64,000 nt of DNA from Herbidospora sakaeratensis (GTDB lineage Bacteria > Actinomycetota > Actinomycetes > Streptosporangiales > Streptosporangiaceae). This document shows, piece after piece, positions 10,481 through 17,840 of the stretch. The position numbers and the translations under genes were made by a program. Under the pieces are notes generated by a model that had not been told where the DNA came from, searched no databases, and saw only the letters and a list, made by a program, of their open reading frames with translations. Each line of letters begins with the position of its first letter. Position 1 is the stretch's first letter. The stretch lies in contig NZ_BBXC01000008.1 in the NCBI RefSeq assembly GCF_001570525.1, positions 186,001 to 250,000 of the forward strand, given 5' to 3'.

Positions 10481-10687
10481 ATGCGCCTCCGCTTCCTCGG
10501 CACCACCTCCGAGGCCACGTCGTGCCCCGCCCTGTACGAGACCGACCGCGGCACCATCGTCGTGCAGGGCACGGAGGTGGTGGATCCGGAGGCCAGAGCC
10601 GATCTCCGGCATCTCGCCGACTACGAGACCGCCGTCGAGGTCCCGCGTGAGCTCCTGGTCGAGATCGCACGCAAGGTCTTGACCTGA
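10481..10687 (+). CDS. Small protein of unknown function next to the XRE regulator
   Basis: A 68-residue product starting MRLRFLGTTSEATSCPALYE. ATG 10481 follows CGGAAGG at 12 bases. It is acidic in the second half (VVDPEARADLRHLADYE) with a predicted beta-rich start and a helical end (VPRELLVEIARKVL). Similar short proteins often sit beside XRE/DUF5753 regulators in Streptosporangiales (recalled pattern), where DUF397 proteins usually take this place; it is not DUF397. A role as partner or target of the regulator is inferred only from position and the shared CAATTGC motif. Confidence 0.7.
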   Translation: MRLRFLGTTSEATSCPALYETDRGTIVVQGTEVVDPEARADLRHLADYETAVEVPRELLVEIARKVLT

Positions 10688-10694
10688 TCACGAT

Positions 10695-10708
10695 TAGGGA
10701 GCTCCCTA
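10695..10708. promoter_or_regulatory. Perfect 14-bp palindrome upstream of the XRE gene
   Basis: TAGGGAGCTCCCTA is a perfect palindrome 57 bases before the GTG of the XRE regulator and just after the stop of the small gene. It has the size and position of an autoregulatory operator. No other copy was noticed in the window. Confidence 0.5.
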
Positions 10709-10765
10709 TGGCCTGGGCGGCGAACTGAGGTCTACCTTGGTCCGCACCATGGCGGGAGGGATCGA

Positions 10766-11620
10766 GTGAGCGGTTTCCAGCAGGCGCGCATCGACCTGGG
10801 CATCCAGCTCAGGCAGCTCCGGGAGGTCGCTCACCTGTCCGGCAAGGACCTCGCCGAGCGCCTCAACTGGCAACCGTCGAAGGTCTCGCGCATCGAGAAC
10901 GCCCGCCAGACGCCGACCGAGGACGACGTGGTCGTCTGGGCCCAGGCCGTCGCCGCCGAACCCGGCATGGTCGACAACCTGATCCAGCAGGCGGTCGGCC
11001 TGAGCGAACGCCACGACTCCTGGAAGGCCAGGCACAAGGGCGGGCTGGCGGCGCTCCAGGAGGACGTGCGCGATCTCGAGGCGCGCATCCGCACGCTGCG
11101 GATCTTCGAGGCCGGGCTGGTGCCGGGCCTGCTGCAGACCGCGGAGTACTCCCGGCACATCTTCCAGAAGGTGCGCCGGGTCTACGAGGCGGTCGACGAC
11201 GTCGACGCGGCGATCCGGGTGCGCATGCAGCGGCAGGAGATCCTCTACGACCCGCAGCGCAGGTTCACGTTCGTGGTGCCCGAGGCGGTGCTGCACGTGC
11301 GGCTCGCGCCGCTCGACGTGATGCGCGGCCAGATGGACCGGCTGCTGGCCATCACGACGCTGCCCAACGTCGAGTTCGGCGTGATCCCGTTCGAGACGGT
11401 CCTGCCGGCCACCCCGCTGCACAGCTTCGCCATCTACAACGAGGCGCTCGTCGGCGTGGCCACGTTCACCAAGGACCTGCTGCTCAGAGACCCCGACGAC
11501 ATCGCCTTCTACGCCCGCGCCCACGACGACTTCGCGGCCGCCGCCGTCTATCGCGACGACGCCCGCGCGGTGATCGTCCGGGTCATCGACGAATTGGGGA
11601 AACAATCCGCTGATTCGTAA
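10766..11620 (+). CDS. XRE-family regulator with DUF5753 sensor domain
   Basis: A 284-residue regulator. The N-terminal helix-turn-helix (about 9-70) includes LRQLREVAHLSGKDLAERL and SKVSRIENARQTPT, the classical XRE recognition region. Residues about 100-275 match the DUF5753 ligand/partner domain (EAGLVPGLLQTAEYSR, RMQRQEIL, ALVGVATF). GTG 10766 follows GGGAGGG. In actinomycetes such regulators, of the BldB/WhiJ-associated type, control adjacent small genes and development. Here the flanking genes at 10481 and 11689 share an upstream motif, which makes them the likely targets. The protein's ligand is unknown. Confidence 0.88.
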   Translation: MSGFQQARIDLGIQLRQLREVAHLSGKDLAERLNWQPSKVSRIENARQTPTEDDVVVWAQAVAAEPGMVDNLIQQAVGLSERHDSWKARHKGGLAALQEDVRDLEARIRTLRIFEAGLVPGLLQTAEYSRHIFQKVRRVYEAVDDVDAAIRVRMQRQEILYDPQRRFTFVVPEAVLHVRLAPLDVMRGQMDRLLAITTLPNVEFGVIPFETVLPATPLHSFAIYNEALVGVATFTKDLLLRDPDDIAFYARAHDDFAAAAVYRDDARAVIVRVIDELGKQSADS

Positions 11621-11623
11621 GAG

Positions 11624-11634
11624 CAATTGCTTGC
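11624..11634 (+). promoter_or_regulatory. Second CAATTGCTYGC motif
   Basis: CAATTGCTTGC (inside the palindrome AGCAATTGCT, 11622-11631) lies 55 bases upstream of the small gene at 11689. It differs by one base from the motif at 10440-10450. Shared placement upstream of both small genes suggests one regulator, probably the XRE protein between them. Confidence 0.45.
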
Positions 11635-11688
11635 CTCATGTGACGGGAGCGTGCAATCCTTTCCTCTCAGCCGGGAGGTGATTGTGCG

Positions 11689-11946
11689 ATGCTTGACACT
11701 TTGTGGTGTCTTGAGCGATTCGCCGATGCGACGCGGGAACACATCGACCTTTCGGTGCGCCTGCTCAGTGCCAGTCCGCCGGCGGTGCACGTCCGGAACC
11801 GTTTCTCCGACACTCTCGCCGAGACGGTGACCTGCACCGACTGCGGCGCCTTCGTGACCTCGTGGGGCTACCGCCTCGGCACGGTCGAGTCGGTCGAAGA
11901 CGCCGCCGCCCGCCTCGCCTACCTGATGGCGGCGCTTCCGGCGTAG
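11689..11946 (+). CDS. Small CxxC protein of unknown function
   Basis: An 85-residue protein starting MLDTLWCLERFADATREH, behind a strong GGGAGGTGA ribosome site. The middle holds TCTDC, a CxxC pair that could bind metal with Cys7 or act in redox, and the C-terminal third is helical and Ala-rich. I do not recognise the family. It belongs to the XRE cassette by position and shares the CAATTGCTYGC motif with the gene at 10481. Its 3' end overlaps the convergent aminotransferase gene by 28 bases. Confidence 0.65.
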   Translation: MLDTLWCLERFADATREHIDLSVRLLSASPPAVHVRNRFSDTLAETVTCTDCGAFVTSWGYRLGTVESVEDAAARLAYLMAALPA

Positions 11947-13304
11947 TCACGCCCCATGGTGTCGAGGTTGGTCAGGAATCGGCGCACGTCGTCGTCGCCG
12001 TGCTGGACCGACAACGTCCACTGCTCGGTCTTGCCCCAGGGCGGCAGGAAGACCCCGCCGTTGTGCTGGTAGAGCCAGTGCGCATGTCCCCATTCGCCGG
12101 GATAGTCGAGAAAATCGCGGTAGTCGCGGAGTTTCTCGTGAAATATTACTGAGCCCTTCGCGCCATATGACTGGATATATCCCGGCATGCCCCATCGCCG
12201 GAGAATGGCGGTCGCCTCTTCCGTCATAACCGTGCGCAACCGATCAAAGTGACGATAAGCGTCTGAATTGAGCACGTCCCTGAGCACGACGGCCGCCACC
12301 GCCATGGTGAGCGGATTGCCGTTGAAGGTGCCGACCTGCTCGTACACCCCCTCCGAGATCAGCCTCATCAGGTCGGGCGTGCCGCCGATCGCCCCGCACG
12401 GCAGGCCGCCGCCGAGCGCCTTGGCCAGGCAGATGAGGTCGGGGGTCACGCCCAGTAGTTCGGACGCGCCGCCCGGCGCCACCGACAACCCGGTCTTGAC
12501 CTCGTCGAAGGCCAGGTAGGCGCCGTGGCGGTGCAGCAGGTCCTTCAGCTGGGCGAGGTAGCCGTCGGGCGGCGGGATGAGCCCGATGTTCATCATGACC
12601 GGTTCGAGGATCATCCCGGCGATCTCGCCGGAGTTCTCGATCAGCGCCCGCTCGACGGCCTCCAGGTCGCCGAAGGGCACCACGACGGTCAGCCGGGCGA
12701 GGTCCGGCGGCACCGAGACGCTGTAGCGCACCGAGCGGGGCCGCAGCGGCGGCCCGGCCTCCTCGATCGACGGATAGACGCTGACCTGCACGGAGTCGTG
12801 GTGGCCGTGGTAACTGCCCTCGACCTTGATGATCTTCATGCGGCCGGTGGCGGCCCGCATGAGGTGGACGGCGTCCATCGTGGCCTCGGTGCCGGAGTTC
12901 CCGAACCGCCACATCGGCAGCCCGAAGCGTTCGGCCAGCAACCGCGCCACGACCACGGCGTCCCGGGTCGGCTGGGCGAAGTGGGTGCCCTTCCTGACCC
13001 GTTCGTCGATGGTCTCGACGACGGCCGGATGGGCGTGCCCGACGAGGTTGACCCCGAATCCACCGTGCAGGTCGACGTAGGAGGTGCCGTCGAGGTCGAC
13101 GACCCGGGAGCCCTGGCCGTGCGAGATCCACACGGCCCCGGGAGGGGCGTCCTGCCAGTTGGAGGCCACTCCCCCGGGCAAGACATCGGAGCATTCGGTG
13201 CGCACTCGCCGCGATTCGACGGTCCGGGCGAGGAACGCGCCTTCTTGAAGGGCGATCAGGTCGTCCAGTACGCGAGCCGGTGTCCGCTCGCTGACGACGG
13301 TCAT
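11919..13304 (-). CDS. Class III PLP aminotransferase, GSA-aminomutase-like
   Basis: A 461-residue class III aminotransferase. PLP-site features include GTEATMDAVHLMRAATGR (phosphate and ring contacts), FDEVKTG, and CLAKALGGGLPCGAIGG with the Schiff-base lysine. The last motif is closest to glutamate-1-semialdehyde aminomutases, but the context is catabolic, not haem synthesis. It probably moves an amino group from an amine or amino acid made in the same pathway. The ATG at 13304 follows AAAGGA and lies two bases after the Rieske stop, so the two are co-translated. It is the last gene of a leftward operon and overlaps the small CxxC gene tail to tail. Confidence 0.85.
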   Translation of the reverse strand: MTVVSERTPARVLDDLIALQEGAFLARTVESRRVRTECSDVLPGGVASNWQDAPPGAVWISHGQGSRVVDLDGTSYVDLHGGFGVNLVGHAHPAVVETIDERVRKGTHFAQPTRDAVVVARLLAERFGLPMWRFGNSGTEATMDAVHLMRAATGRMKIIKVEGSYHGHHDSVQVSVYPSIEEAGPPLRPRSVRYSVSVPPDLARLTVVVPFGDLEAVERALIENSGEIAGMILEPVMMNIGLIPPPDGYLAQLKDLLHRHGAYLAFDEVKTGLSVAPGGASELLGVTPDLICLAKALGGGLPCGAIGGTPDLMRLISEGVYEQVGTFNGNPLTMAVAAVVLRDVLNSDAYRHFDRLRTVMTEEATAILRRWGMPGYIQSYGAKGSVIFHEKLRDYRDFLDYPGEWGHAHWLYQHNGGVFLPPWGKTEQWTLSVQHGDDDVRRFLTNLDTMGRDYAGSAAIR

Positions 13305-13306
13305 CG

Positions 13307-14431
13307 TTAGATCCTTTCGGGCAGGGCCGGCGCGCGGCCCGTGAGATAAGCGGTCGCCACGGTGGCGATCCACTGGAAGGTGACGTCCTCGTCGGCGGAG
13401 AACGGCCCCGGCCGGTACCCGCGCGAGCTCACGCCCCGCTGCACCCCTTCGCAGGCCTGCCAGTCCTGGCGGTTGGTCAGATCCCAGAAGTCGACGGCGT
13501 AGCCGACGTCGGTGGTCCCCTTCGGGAACAACCACTGGCAGGTGACCTTGGTCCGGGTGGCGGTGAGCGGTTCGAGGACGTGCGTCATGACGTAGTCGGG
13601 ATGGAGACTGAGCAGCAGGTTCGGGAACAGGTGCAGGTACTCGACGATCCGCAGCCGCTCGCCGGTGATGCCCGGGAGCGGCCCGGCGGCCGAGTTGCCG
13701 TCCATCGACATGGTCTCCGCGCCGTCGATGAGGTCCATGCGACCACCCGCCCACAACCCCGTCGGCACGTAGTTGTCGCCGCTGTCCGGCGGGCTGACGG
13801 CGCACAGTTCGGGGTGGATCGCCGGGCAGTGGTAACACTCGTGGTAGTTCTCGACGGCGAGTTTCCAGTTGGCGTCGAGCTCGTACTCGTGCGACGCGGC
13901 GACGTCGAGCTCTCCCAGCGTGTACGCCGCCACGATGTCCTCCAGACCGTGGAGGTAGTCGTGGATGGGCGGCGCCTGCCCGTCGGCGTTGACGAACACG
14001 AACCCGTGCCACTCGGTGACCGGGACCTCGACCAGCCCCAGCTTGGGCGCCGGCTCGCCGGGGATGCGGTGCAGGTCGCCCCGCAGGTCGTAGACCCAGT
14101 TGTGGTACGGGCAGGCGATGAACCGCCCGGTCGCCGACGAACCGCACGGCAGCAGCTCGTGGGCGCGATGACGGCAGACGTTGTAGAACCCGCGCAGGGT
14201 GGCGTCGTCGTCGCGGACCAGGAGCACGGAGTCGTCGCCCACGGCGACGGCCTTCCTGCCCCGGTTCGGGATGTCGGCCGAGCGCCCGGCGCAGACCCAG
14301 CCCCCGGCGAAGACGACCGTGCGCTCCCAGGCGAGGACGTCGTCGGCGGTGTAGGCGGCCTGCGGCAACATCTGGCCCGGGGCCTTGAGACATTCGCGGA
14401 CCTCGTCGAGGTCGAGCGGCGCGGAGTTCAT
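13307..14431 (-). CDS. Rieske non-haem iron oxygenase alpha subunit, choline/betaine monooxygenase-like
   Basis: A 374-residue ring-hydroxylating-type oxygenase. The Rieske centre is CRHRAHELL...CPYHNWVYD (CxH and CxxH pairs, about 86-113). The catalytic domain keeps the bridging Asp/Glu and the iron-binding histidines in ENYHECYHCPAIHPEL, with the carboxylate ligand further on. This ENYxECYHC form is typical of choline, glycine-betaine, carnitine and stachydrine monooxygenases. It should hydroxylate an amine-bearing substrate and cause C-N cleavage. No reductase is adjacent, so electrons must come from elsewhere. ATG 14431 overlaps the TGA of a 50-codon peptide gene by two bases. The exact substrate is not visible. 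Confidence 0.88.
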   Translation of the reverse strand: MNSAPLDLDEVRECLKAPGQMLPQAAYTADDVLAWERTVVFAGGWVCAGRSADIPNRGRKAVAVGDDSVLLVRDDDATLRGFYNVCRHRAHELLPCGSSATGRFIACPYHNWVYDLRGDLHRIPGEPAPKLGLVEVPVTEWHGFVFVNADGQAPPIHDYLHGLEDIVAAYTLGELDVAASHEYELDANWKLAVENYHECYHCPAIHPELCAVSPPDSGDNYVPTGLWAGGRMDLIDGAETMSMDGNSAAGPLPGITGERLRIVEYLHLFPNLLLSLHPDYVMTHVLEPLTATRTKVTCQWLFPKGTTDVGYAVDFWDLTNRQDWQACEGVQRGVSSRGYRPGPFSADEDVTFQWIATVATAYLTGRAPALPERI

Positions 14432-14580
14432 CGCTCACACCATCCGCTGGGAGCCTGGCCGGAACCACACCAATCGGCCGGCTTGACGGCATCCGCCTGA
14501 CTGGGCGGCCAGACCACCCCGGCCTTCCCGTCTGGCTTGGCCAGCGCACTCGACAACACCTTCCGGAGAACCCGAATCAT
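14428..14580 (-). CDS. 50-residue peptide gene translationally coupled to the Rieske oxygenase
   Basis: This gene is too short for routine calling. ATG 14580 follows GAGGTGGTGGAAG, and the TGA (14430-14428) overlaps the Rieske ATG in an ATGA junction. The product begins MIRVLRKVLSSALAKPDG, a basic amphipathic helix, and ends with two Trp-Cys pairs, WCGSGQ and GWCER, in a Gly/Pro/Ser-rich tail. About 74% of third positions are G or C, lower than neighbouring genes but above random. It could be a leader peptide, a small oxygenase subunit, a scaffold or a modified peptide; no function is recognised. A neutral leader that only couples translation is the main alternative. Confidence 0.5.
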   Translation of the reverse strand: MIRVLRKVLSSALAKPDGKAGVVWPPSQADAVKPADWCGSGQAPSGWCER

Positions 14581-14916
14581 CACTTCCACCACCTCGTGTT
14601 CAATTCGCCTCGGTGCTCGTGTTCACCCGAGCACCGTTCGGGACGCGGATGCCGACGTTGCGGTGGCAAGACGCGCTGCTGCTCGTGCTCGGCAACCCCG
14701 ACGACGCCCCCGCGACTCTGGTGGCGAAGCACCCGTGACGGCGCGGCACCGCAACACCCGGTTGCCGCCGCCGGCCGGGGCCGCGACCCGCTGCGGCGGG
14801 CGGGGCCGGCCAGGCGGGAGCCGTAACGGAAAGAGCTTTGAACGCGGAGGAGCCTCCGCCCGACCATGGGAAAGAGGTCCAGGCGCGGGCGCGGGTTCGG
14901 TGGAGACCTGGTGGCG
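14581..14916. other. 336-bp gap between the FAD enzyme and the peptide gene
   Basis: No complete gene is convincing here. A rightward open stretch with coding-like bias ends at 14738 (listed separately). A GC-rich segment at about 14760-14815 contains GCCGGCC and GGCCGGC arms that could form a hairpin. A leftward frame overlapping the FAD enzyme stop is Ser-rich and looks like an antisense shadow. Confidence 0.5.
14598..14738 (+). pseudogene. Possible 3' remnant of a rightward gene
   Basis: About 46 codons in one rightward frame end at TGA 14736-14738. They have nearly all G/C third positions and encode a protein-like sequence including RMPTLRWQDALLLVLGNPDD. The opposite frame is Ser-rich, as antisense shadows of real genes usually are. 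There is no start with a ribosome site upstream. I read it as a decayed gene end left inside the operon; it could also be chance. Confidence 0.25.
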
Positions 14917-16515
14917 TCATTTTCTGCCGCCCCTCTTGCGGTCCTTGAGGATGCGGCGGGTGGCCAGGTAGCCGGCGATGCCGGTCACGCCGCCGCCGCC
15001 GTGGGTGGCCGAGCTGCACTGGTAGAGGCCCTTCACCGGGGTGGTGAAGTCGGCGTAGCCGGGGGCCGGGCGCAGGTGGAAGAGCTGGTCCGGGGAGAGT
15101 TCGCCGTGGAAGATGTTGCCGCCGAGCAGGCCGTATTCGTGTTCCATCTGGTGGGGGCCGATGACCTGGCGGTGGAGGACCGACGCCTTGAAGCCGGGGG
15201 CCAGCTGGTCGTAGCCGTCGATGACGCGGTCGGCGTAGGCGTCGAGTCCCTCGGTGTGGGGCTGCTCGTTCCAGGTGTGCGGGACCCATTGGGTGAACAT
15301 CGACATGATGTGGGTGCCCTCGGGGCAGAGCGTGCGGTCGACCGTCGACGGGATGACCGAGTCGGCGAACGGCAGGCGGGCGGCGACGCCCGACCTCGCG
15401 TCCTGGAACGCCTGCTCGACGTACTCGATGGAGTGGCAGAGCTCGACCGAGCCGGTCAGGTCGGCCTCCGGGTTGGACGGGAAGGTCGGCAACTCCGAGA
15501 GCGCGACGTTGATCTTCACGACGCCCGAGCGGGAGCGCCAGCGTTCGATGTCGCGCACGAAGTCGTCGGGCAGGTGGTCGCGGCCCACGTGGTGCAGGAA
15601 GGTGGTCTTGGGGTGGGTGGCGGCGACGACGGTGGAGGCGGTGAACTCCCTGCCGTCTTCGAGCGCGACGCCCACGGTCCTGCCCCCTTTTATGAGGATT
15701 TTTCGGACCGGGGCCTCGGTGAGCACCGTCGCGCCGAACGCCTCGGCCGAGCTGCGGATGGCCTGGCTGACCGCGCCCATGCCGCCGATCGGGTAACCCC
15801 ACGACCCCATACGCCCGTCGCCGACGTCGCCGATCGTGTGGTGCATCATCACGTAGGCGGTGCCCGGTTCGGCCGGCCCGGCCCACGTGCCGATGACGCC
15901 GTTGATCGACATCACGCCCTTGACCTGGGGCGACTCGAACCATTCGTTGAGCAGGTCCTCGACCGACATGGTGAACAGGCGGACCGCGTCGGCGGTGCCC
16001 CGCGTCCGCAGGCCGCGCAGCCCCCAGGCCAGCCGGAGCTGGTCGATCAGGTCCTTCGGCCGCAGTGAGCCGACGTTGGGCGGGGTGCGCATCAGCAGCG
16101 GGGACAGCACGTCGCCGATGCCCTGGAGCCAGGCTTCGTAGCGGGGCATCGCGTCGGCGTCCTTCGTGGAGAACGCGGCGATCTGGGCGTGGTCGCGGGC
16201 CGGATCGCCCGTCTCGGTCTGCAGGGAACGGCCGTCGGGGAAGGGAACGAAGCTGGGCCCCATGGGGATCACGTCGTAGCCGTGCTCCGTGAGCCGCAGG
16301 TCACGCAGGATCGTGGGGGGCATCAGGCTCATGACGTACGAGAGAGCGGTGACCTTGAACTCGGGCCCCCACGGGGTTTCGGTGGTGGCCGCGCCGCCGG
16401 TGACCGGGCGGGCTTCGGCGACGAGGGTGGAGAGTCCGGCACGGGCGAGATAGGCCGCGGCGACGAGCCCGTTGTGCCCGCCTCCGATGATGATCGCGTC
16501 GTATGCGTGTTTCAC
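14917..16515 (-). CDS. NAD(P)/FAD-dependent oxidoreductase, PYROXD2/CrtI-like
   Basis: A 532-residue flavoprotein. The N-terminal dinucleotide fold is [20 protein letters not shown] (about 8-27) with the acidic end of beta-2 at EAR, and the C-terminus holds GGVTGIAG that closes the FAD site. The overall pattern matches the PYROXD2 / phytoene-desaturase-like family. Such enzymes oxidise C-C or C-N bonds; the substrate is unknown. It starts at GTG 16515 and is the first gene of a leftward series that continues with the peptide, the Rieske oxygenase and the aminotransferase after a 336-base gap. The divergent promoter shared with the Pot-like lipoprotein carries a TetR-type operator. A second, shorter relative lies at 27379-28866. 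Confidence 0.82.
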   Translation of the reverse strand: MKHAYDAIIIGGGHNGLVAAAYLARAGLSTLVAEARPVTGGAATTETPWGPEFKVTALSYVMSLMPPTILRDLRLTEHGYDVIPMGPSFVPFPDGRSLQTETGDPARDHAQIAAFSTKDADAMPRYEAWLQGIGDVLSPLLMRTPPNVGSLRPKDLIDQLRLAWGLRGLRTRGTADAVRLFTMSVEDLLNEWFESPQVKGVMSINGVIGTWAGPAEPGTAYVMMHHTIGDVGDGRMGSWGYPIGGMGAVSQAIRSSAEAFGATVLTEAPVRKILIKGGRTVGVALEDGREFTASTVVAATHPKTTFLHHVGRDHLPDDFVRDIERWRSRSGVVKINVALSELPTFPSNPEADLTGSVELCHSIEYVEQAFQDARSGVAARLPFADSVIPSTVDRTLCPEGTHIMSMFTQWVPHTWNEQPHTEGLDAYADRVIDGYDQLAPGFKASVLHRQVIGPHQMEHEYGLLGGNIFHGELSPDQLFHLRPAPGYADFTTPVKGLYQCSSATHGGGGVTGIAGYLATRRILKDRKRGGRK

Positions 16516-16595
16516 CGGCTGTACCCCTTCTGCATGGCGTTACGACCCGGAAAACTTATGCCCGCACGCCTTGCGGCCCATGGGGGCCACACCGT

Positions 16596-16623
16596 CAGAC
16601 TAACTGGGCAACCAGTCAGTCTG
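16596..16623. promoter_or_regulatory. TetR-type operator 1, divergent promoter of FAD enzyme and Pot-like lipoprotein
   Basis: CAGACTAACTGG (16596-16607), spacer GCAA, CCAGTCAGTCTG (16612-16623): arms match at 11 of 12 positions. The core fits TGACTGG-N4-CCAGTCA, which recurs at 21460-21477 and in relaxed form at 22186-22203. The BetI-like TetR at 21499-22134 is the obvious candidate repressor. Confidence 0.7.
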
Positions 16624-16658
16624 GCAAGAGGAGATTCGGTACCAGAAAAGGGAACAGC

Positions 16659-17840
16659 ATGGATCGACGCAGGTTTCTGCTGGTCAGCGCCTTAGCTGCG
16701 ACGGCGGCATGTGGAGGCGAGCGGCCCGGCCGCTCGACGGGGTCCTCCGCAGTGCCGCTCACTCGAACGGATTCACCCGGCGCCCTGCCGCTGCACGACG
16801 ACATCCCTCCGATCGCGGACGGGCTCTCCCCGGAGTCCGGCGGGGTGTTGAAGATCTTGAACTATCCCGAGTACGTGTCTCCCGACGTCCTGAAGGCGTT
16901 CGGGAAGACCCACGGGGTCGAGGTCGAGCTGACGACCTTCAACACGATGGAAGACGCGATTTCCAAGCTCCGCACGCCCGGCGCCTCGTTCGACGTGTGG
17001 TTCCCGACCCCCGACGTGATCGGGAAGGCGGCCGTCGGCAAACTGCTGCTGCCGCTCAACAAGACGTATCTGGGCAATCTGGCCAACGCCTGGCCGCAGC
17101 TGCAGTCGCCCTTCTACGACGAGGGCTCGCGCTACTCCGTGCCCTACTGCGCCTACACGTCCGGGATCGGCTACCGGGCCGACGAGGTGTCGGCCAATTT
17201 CGGCTACGGCCTGCTCTGGGATCCCGCCTACAAGGGCAAGGCGTACCTGATCGACGACCACCGCGAGGGCCTGGCCCTGGCGATGCTGAAGAACGGGTCG
17301 CGGGAGATCAACACCGAGGACCCGGTGAAGATCAAGCAGGCCGGCACGTGGCTCGCGGAGCTCGTGCCGCTGATGAACATCAAGACCGGGATCGCGGCCT
17401 ACCAGCTGGTGGCCGAAGGCCAGGCGACGGTGCACCACTGCTGGTCGGGCGACATGATCAACGCGCAGTCCTACCTGCCCAAGGGCGTGGACGCCGACGT
17501 GCTCGGCTACTGGTACCCCTCCGACGACCTCGGCGTGGTCGGCACCGATTCCATCGCCGTGCCCGCGTCGGCTTCGAAGCCGGTCCTCGCCCACCTGCTG
17601 CTCGACCACCTGCTGGATCCCGCGGTGGCACAGGAGAACTTCTCGTTCACCGGATATCAGCCGGCGCTCTCGGCGATCACCCCCGAGAAGATGGTCACCG
17701 ACGAGTTCGTGACCGAGGGCCTGAAGTCGGCGATCGTGACGCCGGACGTGTACGCCCGCAGCCAGCAGATCTTCCAGATCTCCCCCGCGGCGGAGGCGGT
17801 CTGGCTCGACACGTGGTCGCAGTTCAAGGCAGGCCAGTGA
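16659..17840 (+). CDS. Pot-type ABC substrate-binding lipoprotein
   Basis: A 393-residue solute-binding protein. The N-terminus MDRRRFLLVSALAATAACG combines twin-arginine-like basic residues with a lipobox cysteine, so it should be a membrane-anchored lipoprotein. ILNYPEYVSPDVLKAF (from about 66) is the usual start of PotD/PotF polyamine-binding proteins. It also contains CAYTSGIGYR and HHCWSGDM segments. It would deliver a polyamine or similar cationic amine to the two permeases that follow. ATG 16659 follows AAGGGA. Codon 12 (16692-16694) is TTA, rare in such genomes and dependent on bldA in Streptomyces. The stop overlaps the next GTG by four bases. Confidence 0.85.
   Translation: MDRRRFLLVSALAATAACGGERPGRSTGSSAVPLTRTDSPGALPLHDDIPPIADGLSPESGGVLKILNYPEYVSPDVLKAFGKTHGVEVELTTFNTMEDAISKLRTPGASFDVWFPTPDVIGKAAVGKLLLPLNKTYLGNLANAWPQLQSPFYDEGSRYSVPYCAYTSGIGYRADEVSANFGYGLLWDPAYKGKAYLIDDHREGLALAMLKNGSREINTEDPVKIKQAGTWLAELVPLMNIKTGIAAYQLVAEGQATVHHCWSGDMINAQSYLPKGVDADVLGYWYPSDDLGVVGTDSIAVPASASKPVLAHLLLDHLLDPAVAQENFSFTGYQPALSAITPEKMVTDEFVTEGLKSAIVTPDVYARSQQIFQISPAAEAVWLDTWSQFKAGQ

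Noticed and set aside
11919-13304. hemL, haem biosynthesis aminomutase
   Set aside because: Motifs are close but the gene is in a regulated catabolic operon with no haem genes.
11919-14549. One long leftward 876-codon ORF spanning the aminotransferase and upstream region
   Set aside because: Only the part from ATG 13304 is aminotransferase-like; the upstream part is an out-of-frame shadow of the Rieske oxygenase, which has all its metal ligands in another frame.
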